64,000 bases of DNA from an uncultured bacterium (lineage in GTDB: Bacteria > Cyanobacteriota > Vampirovibrionia > Gastranaerophilales > Gastranaerophilaceae). Positions 51,696 to 59,685 of this stretch are shown here, piece after piece (the stretch's first letter is position 1; each line of letters begins with the position of its first letter). The notes below the pieces were generated by a model. It made no database searches. It was given only the letters and a program-made list of their open reading frames with translations, and was not told where the DNA came from. The position numbers and the translations under genes were made by a program. The stretch lies in the NCBI GenBank assembly GCA_902797965.1, contig CADBUY010000007.1, positions 1-64,000 of the forward strand. The letters are read 5' to 3'.

Positions 51696-52868
51696 TCACA
51701 AACCGAGTTTTTCAGCAGCAGCTTTTAACTCTTGTAAATTATCGCCTCCAAGTTTTTCTAAGAGTGCGTCAACTAAAATTATTGCAACTCTTGCTTCTGC
51801 AACTACTGCACAAGCTGGAACTGCACATGTGTCTGAACGTTCAAAGTGTGCACTGGCAGGTTTCATATCTTTTATGTCAATTGTTGCCAGAGCTTTTCTC
51901 ATAGTCGGAATTGGCTTCATTGTTCCTTTTATAACAAGTGTTTCACCGTTTGTCATTCCGCCCTCAATACCACCTGCATTGTTTGTATTTCTGTATACGT
52001 TATTATTTTTAACAAATAATTCATCATGCATTTGAGAGCCTTTTAGTGATGCAGCATCAACTCCTGCTCCCACTTCAACTGCTTTAACTGCGGGGATACT
52101 CATTACTGCCTGAGCCAGTCTACCGTCAAGGGCTCTGTCCCAATGAACATAAGAACCTAAGCCAACAGGAAGATTCCCAAATATAACTTCAAATTTACCG
52201 CCAATTGTGTCACCAGCAGCAGATGCTTCATCAATAGCATTTCTCATTCTATCAGCTGTAAGGTCATCCGCACATCTTACATCAGATTTATCTGCTTTTT
52301 CTTTTATAAGTGTATAAGTGCTGGGGTAAAAATCTAATTTTACGTTACCTATCTGGACAACGTGTGAAAAACCCATAATTCCAAATTCTCTAAGAATTTG
52401 TTTTGCAATTGAACCTACTGCAACTTCTATTGCTGTTTTTCTTGCGCTTGAGCGTTCTAATACATCTCTTAAATCTGAAAAATTATATTTTATTGCTCCT
52501 GCGTAATCAGCATGTCCGGGGCGAACAGTTGTGAAAGATTTTTCCTCAATTTTTTTGATTGTTTCTTGAGCAGGATAATCGTGCTGCTCAATACTCATAA
52601 CCTCTTTCCAATTGTCAAAATCTTTATTTTTTACCTCAAGACAAATTGGAGCACCTGTTGTTTTTCCAAATCTGATACCTGATTTAATTTCAACAGTATC
52701 TTTTTCGATTTGCATTCTTCCGCCTCTGCCATAACCAGCTTGACGACGTGCCAAATCTTCATTTATGACAGAAGTTTTTATTCTTATTCCTGCGGGTATG
52801 CCCTCAATGATTGCATTTAAACATTTTCCGTGGCTCTCACCCGATGTTAAAAATCTAAATTTATTCAT
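51696..52868 (-). CDS. aroC: chorismate synthase
   Basis: AroC makes chorismate with reduced flavin as cofactor. The 390-residue protein has GESHGKCLNAIIEGIPAG (10-27), RRQAGYGRGGRM, RPGHADYAG, ARKTAIEVA and GGIEGGMTNGE, all family signatures. It leads the shikimate operon. There is no ribosome site before the ATG; TATAAT ends 7 nt upstream, so the mRNA is probably leaderless. Chorismate produced here feeds the AroH encoded at 40491. Confidence 0.97.
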   Translation of the reverse strand: MNKFRFLTSGESHGKCLNAIIEGIPAGIRIKTSVINEDLARRQAGYGRGGRMQIEKDTVEIKSGIRFGKTTGAPICLEVKNKDFDNWKEVMSIEQHDYPAQETIKKIEEKSFTTVRPGHADYAGAIKYNFSDLRDVLERSSARKTAIEVAVGSIAKQILREFGIMGFSHVVQIGNVKLDFYPSTYTLIKEKADKSDVRCADDLTADRMRNAIDEASAAGDTIGGKFEVIFGNLPVGLGSYVHWDRALDGRLAQAVMSIPAVKAVEVGAGVDAASLKGSQMHDELFVKNNNVYRNTNNAGGIEGGMTNGETLVIKGTMKPIPTMRKALATIDIKDMKPASAHFERSDTCAVPACAVVAEARVAIILVDALLEKLGGDNLQELKAAAEKLGL

Positions 52869-52875
52869 ACTGTGT

Positions 52876-52881
52876 ATTATA
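52876..52881 (-). promoter_or_regulatory. aroC -10, leaderless arrangement
   Basis: A perfect TATAAT on the minus strand is separated from the aroC ATG by only 7 nt (ACACAGT), leaving no room for a Shine-Dalgarno site. Confidence 0.6.
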
Positions 52882-52924
52882 TAACAAACGATAATAAATT
52901 TAACAGATATAATTTATTATCAAT

Positions 52925-52953
52925 AAAAAAGCTCTGTTTAACAGAGCTTTTTT
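52925..52953. terminator. terminator of the ispG unit
   Basis: AAAAAAGCTCTGT pairs with ACAGAGCTTTTTT around TTA; effective on both strands. It immediately follows the small secreted-protein gene. Confidence 0.85.
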
Positions 52954-52954
52954 A

Positions 52955-53263
52955 CTATAAATCTCTTGCATTTGGCGACATGTGAATGTTGTGATGAAGT
53001 CTTTCATCAGTATCCTGTGCCGGATCCAAATATCCATATACATTTCTACAAAATCTGATAAAGCGGCCATGCTTTTTTTCATACAGCGGTTCTGATGGCT
53101 TACCATGAACTCTGCTCTTTGAAATAGCTACTTCTTCAGCCATTGCTTCAGAATAACCGTTGTTGATAACAAAATCAGGCTCTGTTAATTGTTCTACTGT
53201 AGTAGCTGCGTTAACCTGAACGGCAATAAATGCAAATAATGTTAAAAATAAAATTCTTTTCAT
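52955..53263 (-). CDS. small secreted protein after ispG
   Basis: The 102-residue precursor (start taken at the ATG of MKRILFL; another ATG lies three codons up) has a signal peptide ending AVQVNA and a polar mature part with basic, histidine-rich segments (HGRFIRFCRNVYGYL, RLHHNIHMSPNARDL). I do not recognise a family. Its start lies about 12 nt after the ispG stop, so it is cotranscribed with ispG; a functional link is unproven. Confidence 0.6.
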   Translation of the reverse strand: MKRILFLTLFAFIAVQVNAATTVEQLTEPDFVINNGYSEAMAEEVAISKSRVHGKPSEPLYEKKHGRFIRFCRNVYGYLDPAQDTDERLHHNIHMSPNARDL

Positions 53264-53274
53264 AATACCCATTC

Positions 53275-54339
53275 TTATTTAACTGAACTATATGTTTCCA
53301 TTATAATCTTTTCGAGTGAATTAATCAAGTCAGACTCAGGGACTCTTGCAATAATTTCTCCTTTTTTGAAAATGTACCCTTCTTTTATTGCACCTGCTAT
53401 TCCGTAATCTGCATGGCGTGCTTCTCCCGGACCATTAACCGGACATCCCATTACGGCAATAGTTATAGGCATATCCAAATTTTTGAATTTATCTTCGACT
53501 TTTTTTGCAAGACCGATTAAGTCAATTTGTGTTCTGCCGCAGGTTGGGCATGATATAAAGTTAACTCCTTTTTTTCGAAGTCCTAATGCTTTTAATATTC
53601 CAAAACCTGCGTGAACTTCTTCTACCGGGTTTTCAGTCAGAGAAACTCTTATTGTGTCACCTATTCCTTGACTTAATAATGCACCTAATCCAACAGAAGA
53701 CTTAATTAACCCGTTTTTAAGAGTTCCTGCTTCAGTAACGCCAAGATGAAGCGGATAGTCAACTTTTCCTGCCATTAATTTGTAGGCTTCAATTGTAGTT
53801 AAAACATCTGAAGATTTAAGTGAAATTTTTGTATCGTAGAAATTCAAATCTTCTAATATCTCAATGTGTCTTAATGCACTTTTAACCATTTTTTCATGAA
53901 GCGGTAAATCCATTTGGTCAAATTCTTTTTCTAGAGAACCGCCGTTTATTCCTATACGAATTGGAATTTGATGTTCTTTTGCTGCCTTTATAACTTTTTC
54001 TGTATGCTCTCTTTTACCGATATTACCGGGGTTGATTCTTAGTGCATGAACTCCGTTTTCAATACAGGTTAGAGCTAAACGGTAGTCAAAGTGTATATCT
54101 GCAACGATTGGTATTTGTGATTTTTTTACAATGTCCTTTATTGCAGAAGCTGCATCTTTATTCAAAACTGCAAGTCTTGCTATCTCGCAGCCGGCAGAAG
54201 CTAATTCGCTGATTTGGTCTAAAGTCTTGTTTACGTCGCGAGTGTCCGTATTACACATTGACTGAACGCTGATTGGTGCATCACCGCCAATTTTTACGTT
54301 TCCTATTTGTATTTGTTTAGATTTTCTTCTGTTTATCAT
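53275..54339 (-). CDS. ispG: 4-hydroxy-3-methylbut-2-enyl diphosphate synthase
   Basis: IspG carries out the penultimate step of the MEP isoprenoid pathway with a [4Fe-4S] cluster. The 354 residues include ISVQSMCNTDTRDV (about 20-33), LRINPGNIG, LGVTEAG, and the cluster cysteines in FISCPTCGRTQ and VMGCPVNGPGEA. Length is that of the short bacterial form. No ribosome site; the extended -10 TGATAGAAT ends 6 nt before the ATG, suggesting a leaderless message. The divergent gene is a phosphoesterase. Confidence 0.96.
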   Translation of the reverse strand: MINRRKSKQIQIGNVKIGGDAPISVQSMCNTDTRDVNKTLDQISELASAGCEIARLAVLNKDAASAIKDIVKKSQIPIVADIHFDYRLALTCIENGVHALRINPGNIGKREHTEKVIKAAKEHQIPIRIGINGGSLEKEFDQMDLPLHEKMVKSALRHIEILEDLNFYDTKISLKSSDVLTTIEAYKLMAGKVDYPLHLGVTEAGTLKNGLIKSSVGLGALLSQGIGDTIRVSLTENPVEEVHAGFGILKALGLRKKGVNFISCPTCGRTQIDLIGLAKKVEDKFKNLDMPITIAVMGCPVNGPGEARHADYGIAGAIKEGYIFKKGEIIARVPESDLINSLEKIIMETYSSVK

Positions 54340-54345
54340 AAAATA

Positions 54346-54354
54346 ATTCTATCA
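54346..54354 (-). promoter_or_regulatory. ispG extended -10, leaderless arrangement
   Basis: TGATAGAAT on the minus strand ends 6 nt (TATTTT) before the ispG ATG at 54339. Confidence 0.5.
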
Positions 54355-54375
54355 CGAACTAAAAAAGGAGTACAA

Positions 54376-55119
54376 ATGAAGATTGCAGTAATTTCAGATA
54401 TACATGGGAACATGGAAGCTATTGAAGCGGTTATGAAAGATATTAATGAACAGAATTGCGATAAAATTTTTGTTCTTGGCGATTATGCTATGGCAGGTCC
54501 TGAACCTCAAAAGGCTATTGAATATTTTATGGGTAAATTCAATAATTCAAATATAGAGATGATTCAGGGAAATACTGATTTGATGATTGCTGATTATACA
54601 GAAGAATTGTATAACTCTCTAAAAGATAAAGCACCTGTTATGGCTGAGGCTTTGAAAAATAATGTTTTAGAGTTAAATGATGAAGAAAAGCAATTCTTAA
54701 AACACTTGCCTGTGCAAAAAGAACTTGAACTGGACGGAGTTAAGTTCTTACTTGTTCATGGCTCACCAAGAAGAAATAACGAAGATATTTTACCGGATAT
54801 GCCAATTGAAAAAGTAGAAGAAATGATTAATGGTGTAGAAGCGGATGTTATTTTATGCGGTCATACTCATCTTCCTTGCGGATACCAGACTTCAAACAAA
54901 AAAACAGTTGTTAATGTTGGGAGTATAGGCAGACCGTTCACGCCGGAACCAAAATCTTGTTATTTAACTATAGTTACAAATAACGGAAACTGTGTATTTG
55001 AACATCATTTTGTAGAGTATGATAAGCAAACTGCTTCAGAAAAACTTTTAAAACAAGGATTTAACGGTGCGGAAAAACTTGCAAAAACACTTCTTAATCC
55101 GACAGAACGTCACTTTTAA
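54376..55119 (+). CDS. YfcE/MJ0936-like metallophosphoesterase
   Basis: The 247-residue protein has the calcineurin-type metal motifs DIHGN (8-12), GDYAMAGP, GNTD, VHGSPR and CGHTHLPC, and ends with the NVGSIGRP segment of the family. It hydrolyses phosphodiesters or monoesters; the natural substrate is unknown. The frame opens at 54307, but AAAGGAG is placed for the ATG at 54376, which starts with the conserved MKIAVISDIHGN. DUF486 and MFS genes follow on the same strand. Confidence 0.9.
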   Translation: MKIAVISDIHGNMEAIEAVMKDINEQNCDKIFVLGDYAMAGPEPQKAIEYFMGKFNNSNIEMIQGNTDLMIADYTEELYNSLKDKAPVMAEALKNNVLELNDEEKQFLKHLPVQKELELDGVKFLLVHGSPRRNNEDILPDMPIEKVEEMINGVEADVILCGHTHLPCGYQTSNKKTVVNVGSIGRPFTPEPKSCYLTIVTNNGNCVFEHHFVEYDKQTASEKLLKQGFNGAEKLAKTLLNPTERHF

Positions 55120-55161
55120 TTTCTAATAAATTAAACAATAAGAAAGGTTTAAAAAATTATA

Positions 55162-55500
55162 ATGTTTAAATATATTTCACCAATAGTATTGCTTTTAATC
55201 TCAAATATATTCATGACATTTGCATGGTATGGTCATTTAAAACACAGAAGCATGCCTCTTTTAATAGTAATACTTGTGAGTTGGGGAATTGCATTTTTTG
55301 AGTACTGTTTTCAGGTTCCGGCAAACAGAATAGGTTATTCAGTATATAATGCCGCGCAGCTGAAAACTATCCAAGAAGTGATTACTCTAACTGTATTTTC
55401 AGTATTTTCAGTAATGTATTTAAAAGAAGAATTCCGATGGAATTACTTAGTTGGATTTCTATTCATCATACTGGCTGTATTTTTTATTTTTAAAAAGTAA
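55162..55500 (+). CDS. DUF486 (DMT family) membrane protein
   Basis: The 112-residue protein has four hydrophobic helices and the DUF486 features MTFAWYGHLKH, WGIAFFEYCFQVPANRIG and YLKEEFRWNYLVGF. Members resemble small multidrug transporters; no function is established. AGAAAGG lies upstream of the ATG. It is followed 9 nt later by the MFS gene, so the two share a transcript. Confidence 0.9.
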   Translation: MFKYISPIVLLLISNIFMTFAWYGHLKHRSMPLLIVILVSWGIAFFEYCFQVPANRIGYSVYNAAQLKTIQEVITLTVFSVFSVMYLKEEFRWNYLVGFLFIILAVFFIFKK

Positions 55501-55509
55501 GGGAATAAT

Positions 55510-56679
55510 ATGACAATAAATGTTGAACAATCAAAGAAAGCTCTTTTGTGGCTTTGTATTGCACACTTTGCATGTGATGTTTATACAGGATTTTTAAATC
55601 CTATAATGCCGTTTATTGCTGCAAAACTGGGTTTCTCAATGGCAGTTGCGGCTGTACTTATAAGTATTTCTCATATATGTTCAAGCATGTTGCAGCCTAT
55701 ATTTGGCTTTTTTGCAGATAATATATTAAAGCGTTTTTTTGTGTTTTGGGGACTGCTTCTTGTTTCAATATTTATTCCGTTAACTCCAAATGCGCCAAAT
55801 ATTCCTCTTTTACTCTTATTTATGATACTGGGTAGTTTGGGCGGAAGTTTTTTTCATCCGCAGGCAACAGGATTTACGAATATTTTTTCTTCAAATTGTG
55901 ATTGCTCTGAAAATATGGGTAAATTTATCAGTTTAGGTTCGGCAGGTTTTGCATTTGGTCCTTTAATCGCTGCATTGATAACTCAGGTTCTCGGACTGGG
56001 AATGATATCTTGGACTTCTATTATGGGATTAACCTTGGCAGCTATGATGTTTATATTTGTACCAAAATTGTCTTTAACTGAAAAGAAACCTGAGCATAAA
56101 GAATTTTTAAAATCATTCAGAGAAATTCTTTCTAATAGACAGATTGATTTGTTAATGGTAGTTTCTATGATGAAATCATTGATTACAAACAGTTGTTGCA
56201 TATTGCTTCCTTTTTTGTGGAAAGGAATGGGGTATCAGCCTTTTTATATTGGATTTGCGCTGTTTTTATTCGTTTTTGCCGGAGCAATCGGTTCATTTGT
56301 AAGCCCAAAGTTAGAAAAAATATTAGGTTCAAAATCGGTTATTTATATATCCATGTGTGCAACATTCCCTATGATTATTGCATTTGCTCTAACGTATAAA
56401 TTACACCCGATTCTATCAATGCTTATATTTGCTCTTACAGGTTTTACTACAATGCTTGCACAGCCTGTAGTAATTGTATGGGCTCAAAAAACTTTGCCTA
56501 AATACAGAAGTATAACAGCAGGTTTTATAAACGGATTTTGCTGGGGTGTTGTAGCGTTATGTATGTCTTTTTTAGGTGCCATTGCCCAAAAAATTGGTAT
56601 AATGCCGGTTCTTGTTACTCTAAGCATAATCCCTGCAATATCATCATACTTTGTTAAAAATTTAAAAGAGGGTAACTAA
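55510..56679 (+). CDS. MFS transporter, fosmidomycin-resistance (Fsr) type
   Basis: The 389-residue permease has about twelve helices. HFACDVYTGFLNPIMPFIAAKLG at the start and GSLGGSFFHPQATGF (near 115) are the marks of the Fsr subfamily of drug exporters. The substrate is not deducible, but relatives export fosmidomycin, an inhibitor of the MEP pathway whose gene ispG lies 1.2 kb away. GGGAA precedes the ATG. A CCCTCCCT palindrome follows the gene (about 56743-56762). Confidence 0.88.
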   Translation: MTINVEQSKKALLWLCIAHFACDVYTGFLNPIMPFIAAKLGFSMAVAAVLISISHICSSMLQPIFGFFADNILKRFFVFWGLLLVSIFIPLTPNAPNIPLLLLFMILGSLGGSFFHPQATGFTNIFSSNCDCSENMGKFISLGSAGFAFGPLIAALITQVLGLGMISWTSIMGLTLAAMMFIFVPKLSLTEKKPEHKEFLKSFREILSNRQIDLLMVVSMMKSLITNSCCILLPFLWKGMGYQPFYIGFALFLFVFAGAIGSFVSPKLEKILGSKSVIYISMCATFPMIIAFALTYKLHPILSMLIFALTGFTTMLAQPVVIVWAQKTLPKYRSITAGFINGFCWGVVALCMSFLGAIAQKIGIMPVLVTLSIIPAISSYFVKNLKEGN

Positions 56680-56798
56680 AATGTATTAAAACTAATCCCC
56701 TCCCGTATCTCTAACCTTTTTATCAAAAGGCTAAGAGCTACACCCTCCCTAATCAGGGAAGGTATGGGTGGGTATTATCCCGTAAGTGAATTTTAATC

Positions 56799-56823
56799 AA
56801 ATTTTGACTTTTTAGTCACCCTC
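56799..56823 (-). repeat. 25-bp 3'-end element, copy B
   Basis: This is identical over 25 bp to 22816-22840 and likewise lies just beyond the stop of a leftward gene (7 nt). Confidence 0.7.
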
Positions 56824-56830
56824 AAAAAAT

Positions 56831-57625
56831 TTAATCGTTTTCATCTTTAAGATGACTGGTTTTAAGATAATCATTTACTTTTGGAGATATAGATATGTTT
56901 TGAAGCAGCATATTGTATCTTTTTAAATCTCCAATATTAGCTGATTCTTCCATCAAATCGCGTCTTGTAGAAATTTGCATTTTTGTAATCGGTTGAATAT
57001 CAGGATTATTTTTCGCATCAATTTTTCTTATAACAGCATCTAAATCTGTGGATGTTGGTACGTTATGTTGTGCTGCAAGCTGTTTTACCGGAGTCGCAGG
57101 ATTGATTCGATATAACCATTGTAATGAATATTTGTCATTATCTGATAATGAGGCAATTCCATATTGGTGAGGTGTGTACATAATATCAGATTTGTACGGA
57201 CTGTGTCCTAAGCCTAGAGAATGTCCTACTTCGTGTAAAATTGTATGATAAACTTCTATGTCACTGTCATATTTTTTATGAATTCTTCCGTCAGAAAGTC
57301 CGATGGACACTTCTGCTCCATATAAAATCTTTGTGTTAGGTTCCCAGTTAAACTGACAATGACCAAGTGCTTGCCTGTCGACTCTACGCCAAACTACATT
57401 AATATGAGAATCATAGTAGGAATTAGCAACGTGAAATCTTAGTTTTCCTCCGGAAGCCGAACACCAGACGTTAAACGCATCCATGACCATTTTCCTGTAT
57501 TTTGCGTCTTCACCGGTTTTTGTATAAAAGTTCATTGGGGCAATATACACTTTTAAAGTGCTTGTACTCCAACGTGAAACTATGCCATCTCTGATGCTGT
57601 TATTAAGATATGTATATTTCTGCAT
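56831..57625 (-). CDS. matrixin-like zinc metalloprotease, no signal peptide
   Basis: The 264-residue protein has a matrixin-type catalytic domain (about 15-170) with the zinc motif HEVGHSLGLGH and the Met-turn DIMY; INVVWRR and HCQFNW are typical flanks. There is no signal peptide, pro-domain or cysteine switch; a soluble helical tail of about 85 residues follows. The start at 57625 is chosen because TGGTATACT ends 6 nt before that ATG; a GTG seven codons upstream is possible. A cytoplasmic active protease is surprising; release by another route is possible. Confidence 0.85.
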   Translation of the reverse strand: MQKYTYLNNSIRDGIVSRWSTSTLKVYIAPMNFYTKTGEDAKYRKMVMDAFNVWCSASGGKLRFHVANSYYDSHINVVWRRVDRQALGHCQFNWEPNTKILYGAEVSIGLSDGRIHKKYDSDIEVYHTILHEVGHSLGLGHSPYKSDIMYTPHQYGIASLSDNDKYSLQWLYRINPATPVKQLAAQHNVPTSTDLDAVIRKIDAKNNPDIQPITKMQISTRRDLMEESANIGDLKRYNMLLQNISISPKVNDYLKTSHLKDEND

Positions 57626-57631
57626 ACTTAA

Positions 57632-57640
57632 AGTATACCA
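57632..57640 (-). promoter_or_regulatory. extended -10 of protease gene, leaderless arrangement
   Basis: TGGTATACT on the minus strand ends 6 nt (TTAAGT) before the ATG at 57625. Confidence 0.5.
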
Positions 57641-57665
57641 TATCACTAAAAGTTATGGAAGAATT

Positions 57666-58133
57666 CTATTTAGCATATTTTAAGAAAATCTGTTGTCTTG
57701 TTTGCATCATTTCTTCTACTATTACCCATTTTCCGTTTTGTTGTTTCTGGAAAATCATGTATGCTTTTAAGCTGTCATTATCAACTGACGGATGACGTAC
57801 GCTCGATATCTTAACTTTGCCGGCAGAAATTGGAGTTGCTACTATATTAGTATAATTATTTTTATAATTTCTGATTTTTGCTCCGGTTTGTCCGATTTTC
57901 ATTTGTGTTATGTAGGTGGAAGTGTCTGTTAATACATCAACTAATTTCCCGTCAGGTGTAATTACCTGTCGTATAATTTTCGCCTTTGGAGAATAATAAC
58001 TAAATATTTCCGTACTATAGTTATTAGCTGCAGTTGTATAACTGTTAAATGCTTTTAAAGCTTCTTGCTTATCATCAGCAAATACTGATAACGACACAAA
58101 CATAAATAATAATGTTAATAACAATTTTTTCAT
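57666..58133 (-). CDS. secreted NTF2-like protein
   Basis: The 155-residue precursor has a signal peptide ending SLSVFA (about residue 18) and a mature domain resembling the NTF2/SnoaL-like fold (EALKAFNSYTTAANNYSTEIFSYYSPKAKI... ending KWVIVEEMMQTRQ). This family call is by overall pattern and is weak. It lies just upstream of the protease on the same strand (40-nt gap). GAAAGG precedes the ATG. Confidence 0.6.
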   Translation of the reverse strand: MKKLLLTLLFMFVSLSVFADDKQEALKAFNSYTTAANNYSTEIFSYYSPKAKIIRQVITPDGKLVDVLTDTSTYITQMKIGQTGAKIRNYKNNYTNIVATPISAGKVKISSVRHPSVDNDSLKAYMIFQKQQNGKWVIVEEMMQTRQQIFLKYAK

Positions 58134-58200
58134 AATACAAACTCTACCTTTCTAATTATAGAACGAGCGTAAATAAAAATTGTTCATTTTTTATTTGCTT

Positions 58201-59466
58201 CTATACGTCAGGAAGCGTTCCTTTGACTTCTGCAATCTCATCCGATTCAAGATGGAATGCTGAATGCAGGTTCTCGACTGCTTTTTTTGCGTCTTTTTCG
58301 TCAACGATACAACTGATTTTTATTTCACTGGTTGCTATCATCTTTATATTTATATTATTATCAGCTAATGTTTTAAACATCTGAGCTGCTATACCCGGAC
58401 GGTCAATCATGCCGGCACCAACAATAGAAACTTTAGCAATTTTATCATCAACAAATATATTAGAAAATTCAAGCTGAGCTTTTACTTTTTCCAGAATGCT
58501 TAATGTTTGCTGTAAATCACCTTTATCTATTGTAAATGCGATATCATTTGTGTTAAGTTCTTTTCTTGCGTAGGACTGGATAATCATATCAACAGATATA
58601 TTTGCGATTGCGAGTCCGTTAAACAGAATTGCTGCAGTACCGGGGTTATCTTTAACATCGCAGACAACAATTCTTAACTGTGATAAATCAGAGGCAACGC
58701 CTGTTACCGGTTTGTGTAATTCCATTTTTTCAACTCCTAATATTAAAGTTCCCAGATTATCTAACTTAAAAGTGCTTCTGACTCTAACAGGCACTTCATA
58801 TTGCTTTGCCGTTTCAACGGCACGCGGATGCAGAACATTAGCACCGACTCTTGCAAGTTCAAGCATTTCTCCGTAGGAAATTTCTTCCAATCTTGAAGCA
58901 TTAGGCACGATTCTTGGATCGGTTGTATAAACGCCCTCTACATCTGTATAAATATCGCACCTCTTAGCATTTAAGGCACCTGCCAGAGCAACAGCGGAAG
59001 TGTCTGAACCGCCTCTTCCGAGCGTGGTTATTTCTAAATCTTCCGTAACACCCTGGAATCCTGCTACAACTACTACTTTGCCTTGTTCTAAGTAGCTTTT
59101 TATTTTATCTGTTTTTATATCAATAATTCTGGCTTTTGAATGTACTTTCTCTGTCATTATACCTATTTGCATAGCGTTCATGCTGACAGCTGGGCACCCT
59201 TGAGCCTGAAGTGCCATTGCAAGCAGTGCAATAGAAACACCCTCGCCTGTTGAAAGGAGCATGTCCATCTCTCGAGAAGACGGATTCTCTGAAATTTCAT
59301 GTGCCATTTTTACAAGATAATCAGTTGTATGTCCCATTGCAGAAACAACTACAACGATATCATGTCCTAAATTCTTCTCCCTGATTATAGCTTTAGCTAC
59401 ATTTTTAATTTTTTCCGTATCTGCGACAGATGTTCCGCCGAACTTCTGTACTATTATATCTTTCAT
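58201..59466 (-). CDS. lysC: aspartate kinase
   Basis: LysC phosphorylates aspartate, opening lysine, threonine and methionine synthesis. The 421-residue monofunctional enzyme has the N-terminal VQKFGGTSVAD (6-16), TLGRGGSDTSAVALAGAL (near 150), DIYTDVEGVYTTDPR and two C-terminal ACT domains (about 270-415; VSIVGAGMIDRPGIAA), the sites of feedback control by lysine or threonine. AAAGGATA precedes the ATG. No lysine riboswitch is recognisable upstream. The gap 59467-59685 shows only AT-rich sequence. Confidence 0.96.
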   Translation of the reverse strand: MKDIIVQKFGGTSVADTEKIKNVAKAIIREKNLGHDIVVVVSAMGHTTDYLVKMAHEISENPSSREMDMLLSTGEGVSIALLAMALQAQGCPAVSMNAMQIGIMTEKVHSKARIIDIKTDKIKSYLEQGKVVVVAGFQGVTEDLEITTLGRGGSDTSAVALAGALNAKRCDIYTDVEGVYTTDPRIVPNASRLEEISYGEMLELARVGANVLHPRAVETAKQYEVPVRVRSTFKLDNLGTLILGVEKMELHKPVTGVASDLSQLRIVVCDVKDNPGTAAILFNGLAIANISVDMIIQSYARKELNTNDIAFTIDKGDLQQTLSILEKVKAQLEFSNIFVDDKIAKVSIVGAGMIDRPGIAAQMFKTLADNNINIKMIATSEIKISCIVDEKDAKKAVENLHSAFHLESDEIAEVKGTLPDV

Positions 59467-59685
59467 ATTTTATCCTTTGTCCATTTGTTATTATACTTTG
59501 AAGAATTCTCTTTGACAAGTATTTTTCAAGCATCCAAGCTCTTTTTTTCTTGAATCAAATTTTTAATGTTAATTTTTGTAAACATTTTTTTATAAATTAA
59601 AAAAAAATAGCAAAAAGATTTTTTACACTTTTTCATGCGTTTATAGGTAGAAAAAATATTACGTGAAAAAAGGAGCATAAAACGT

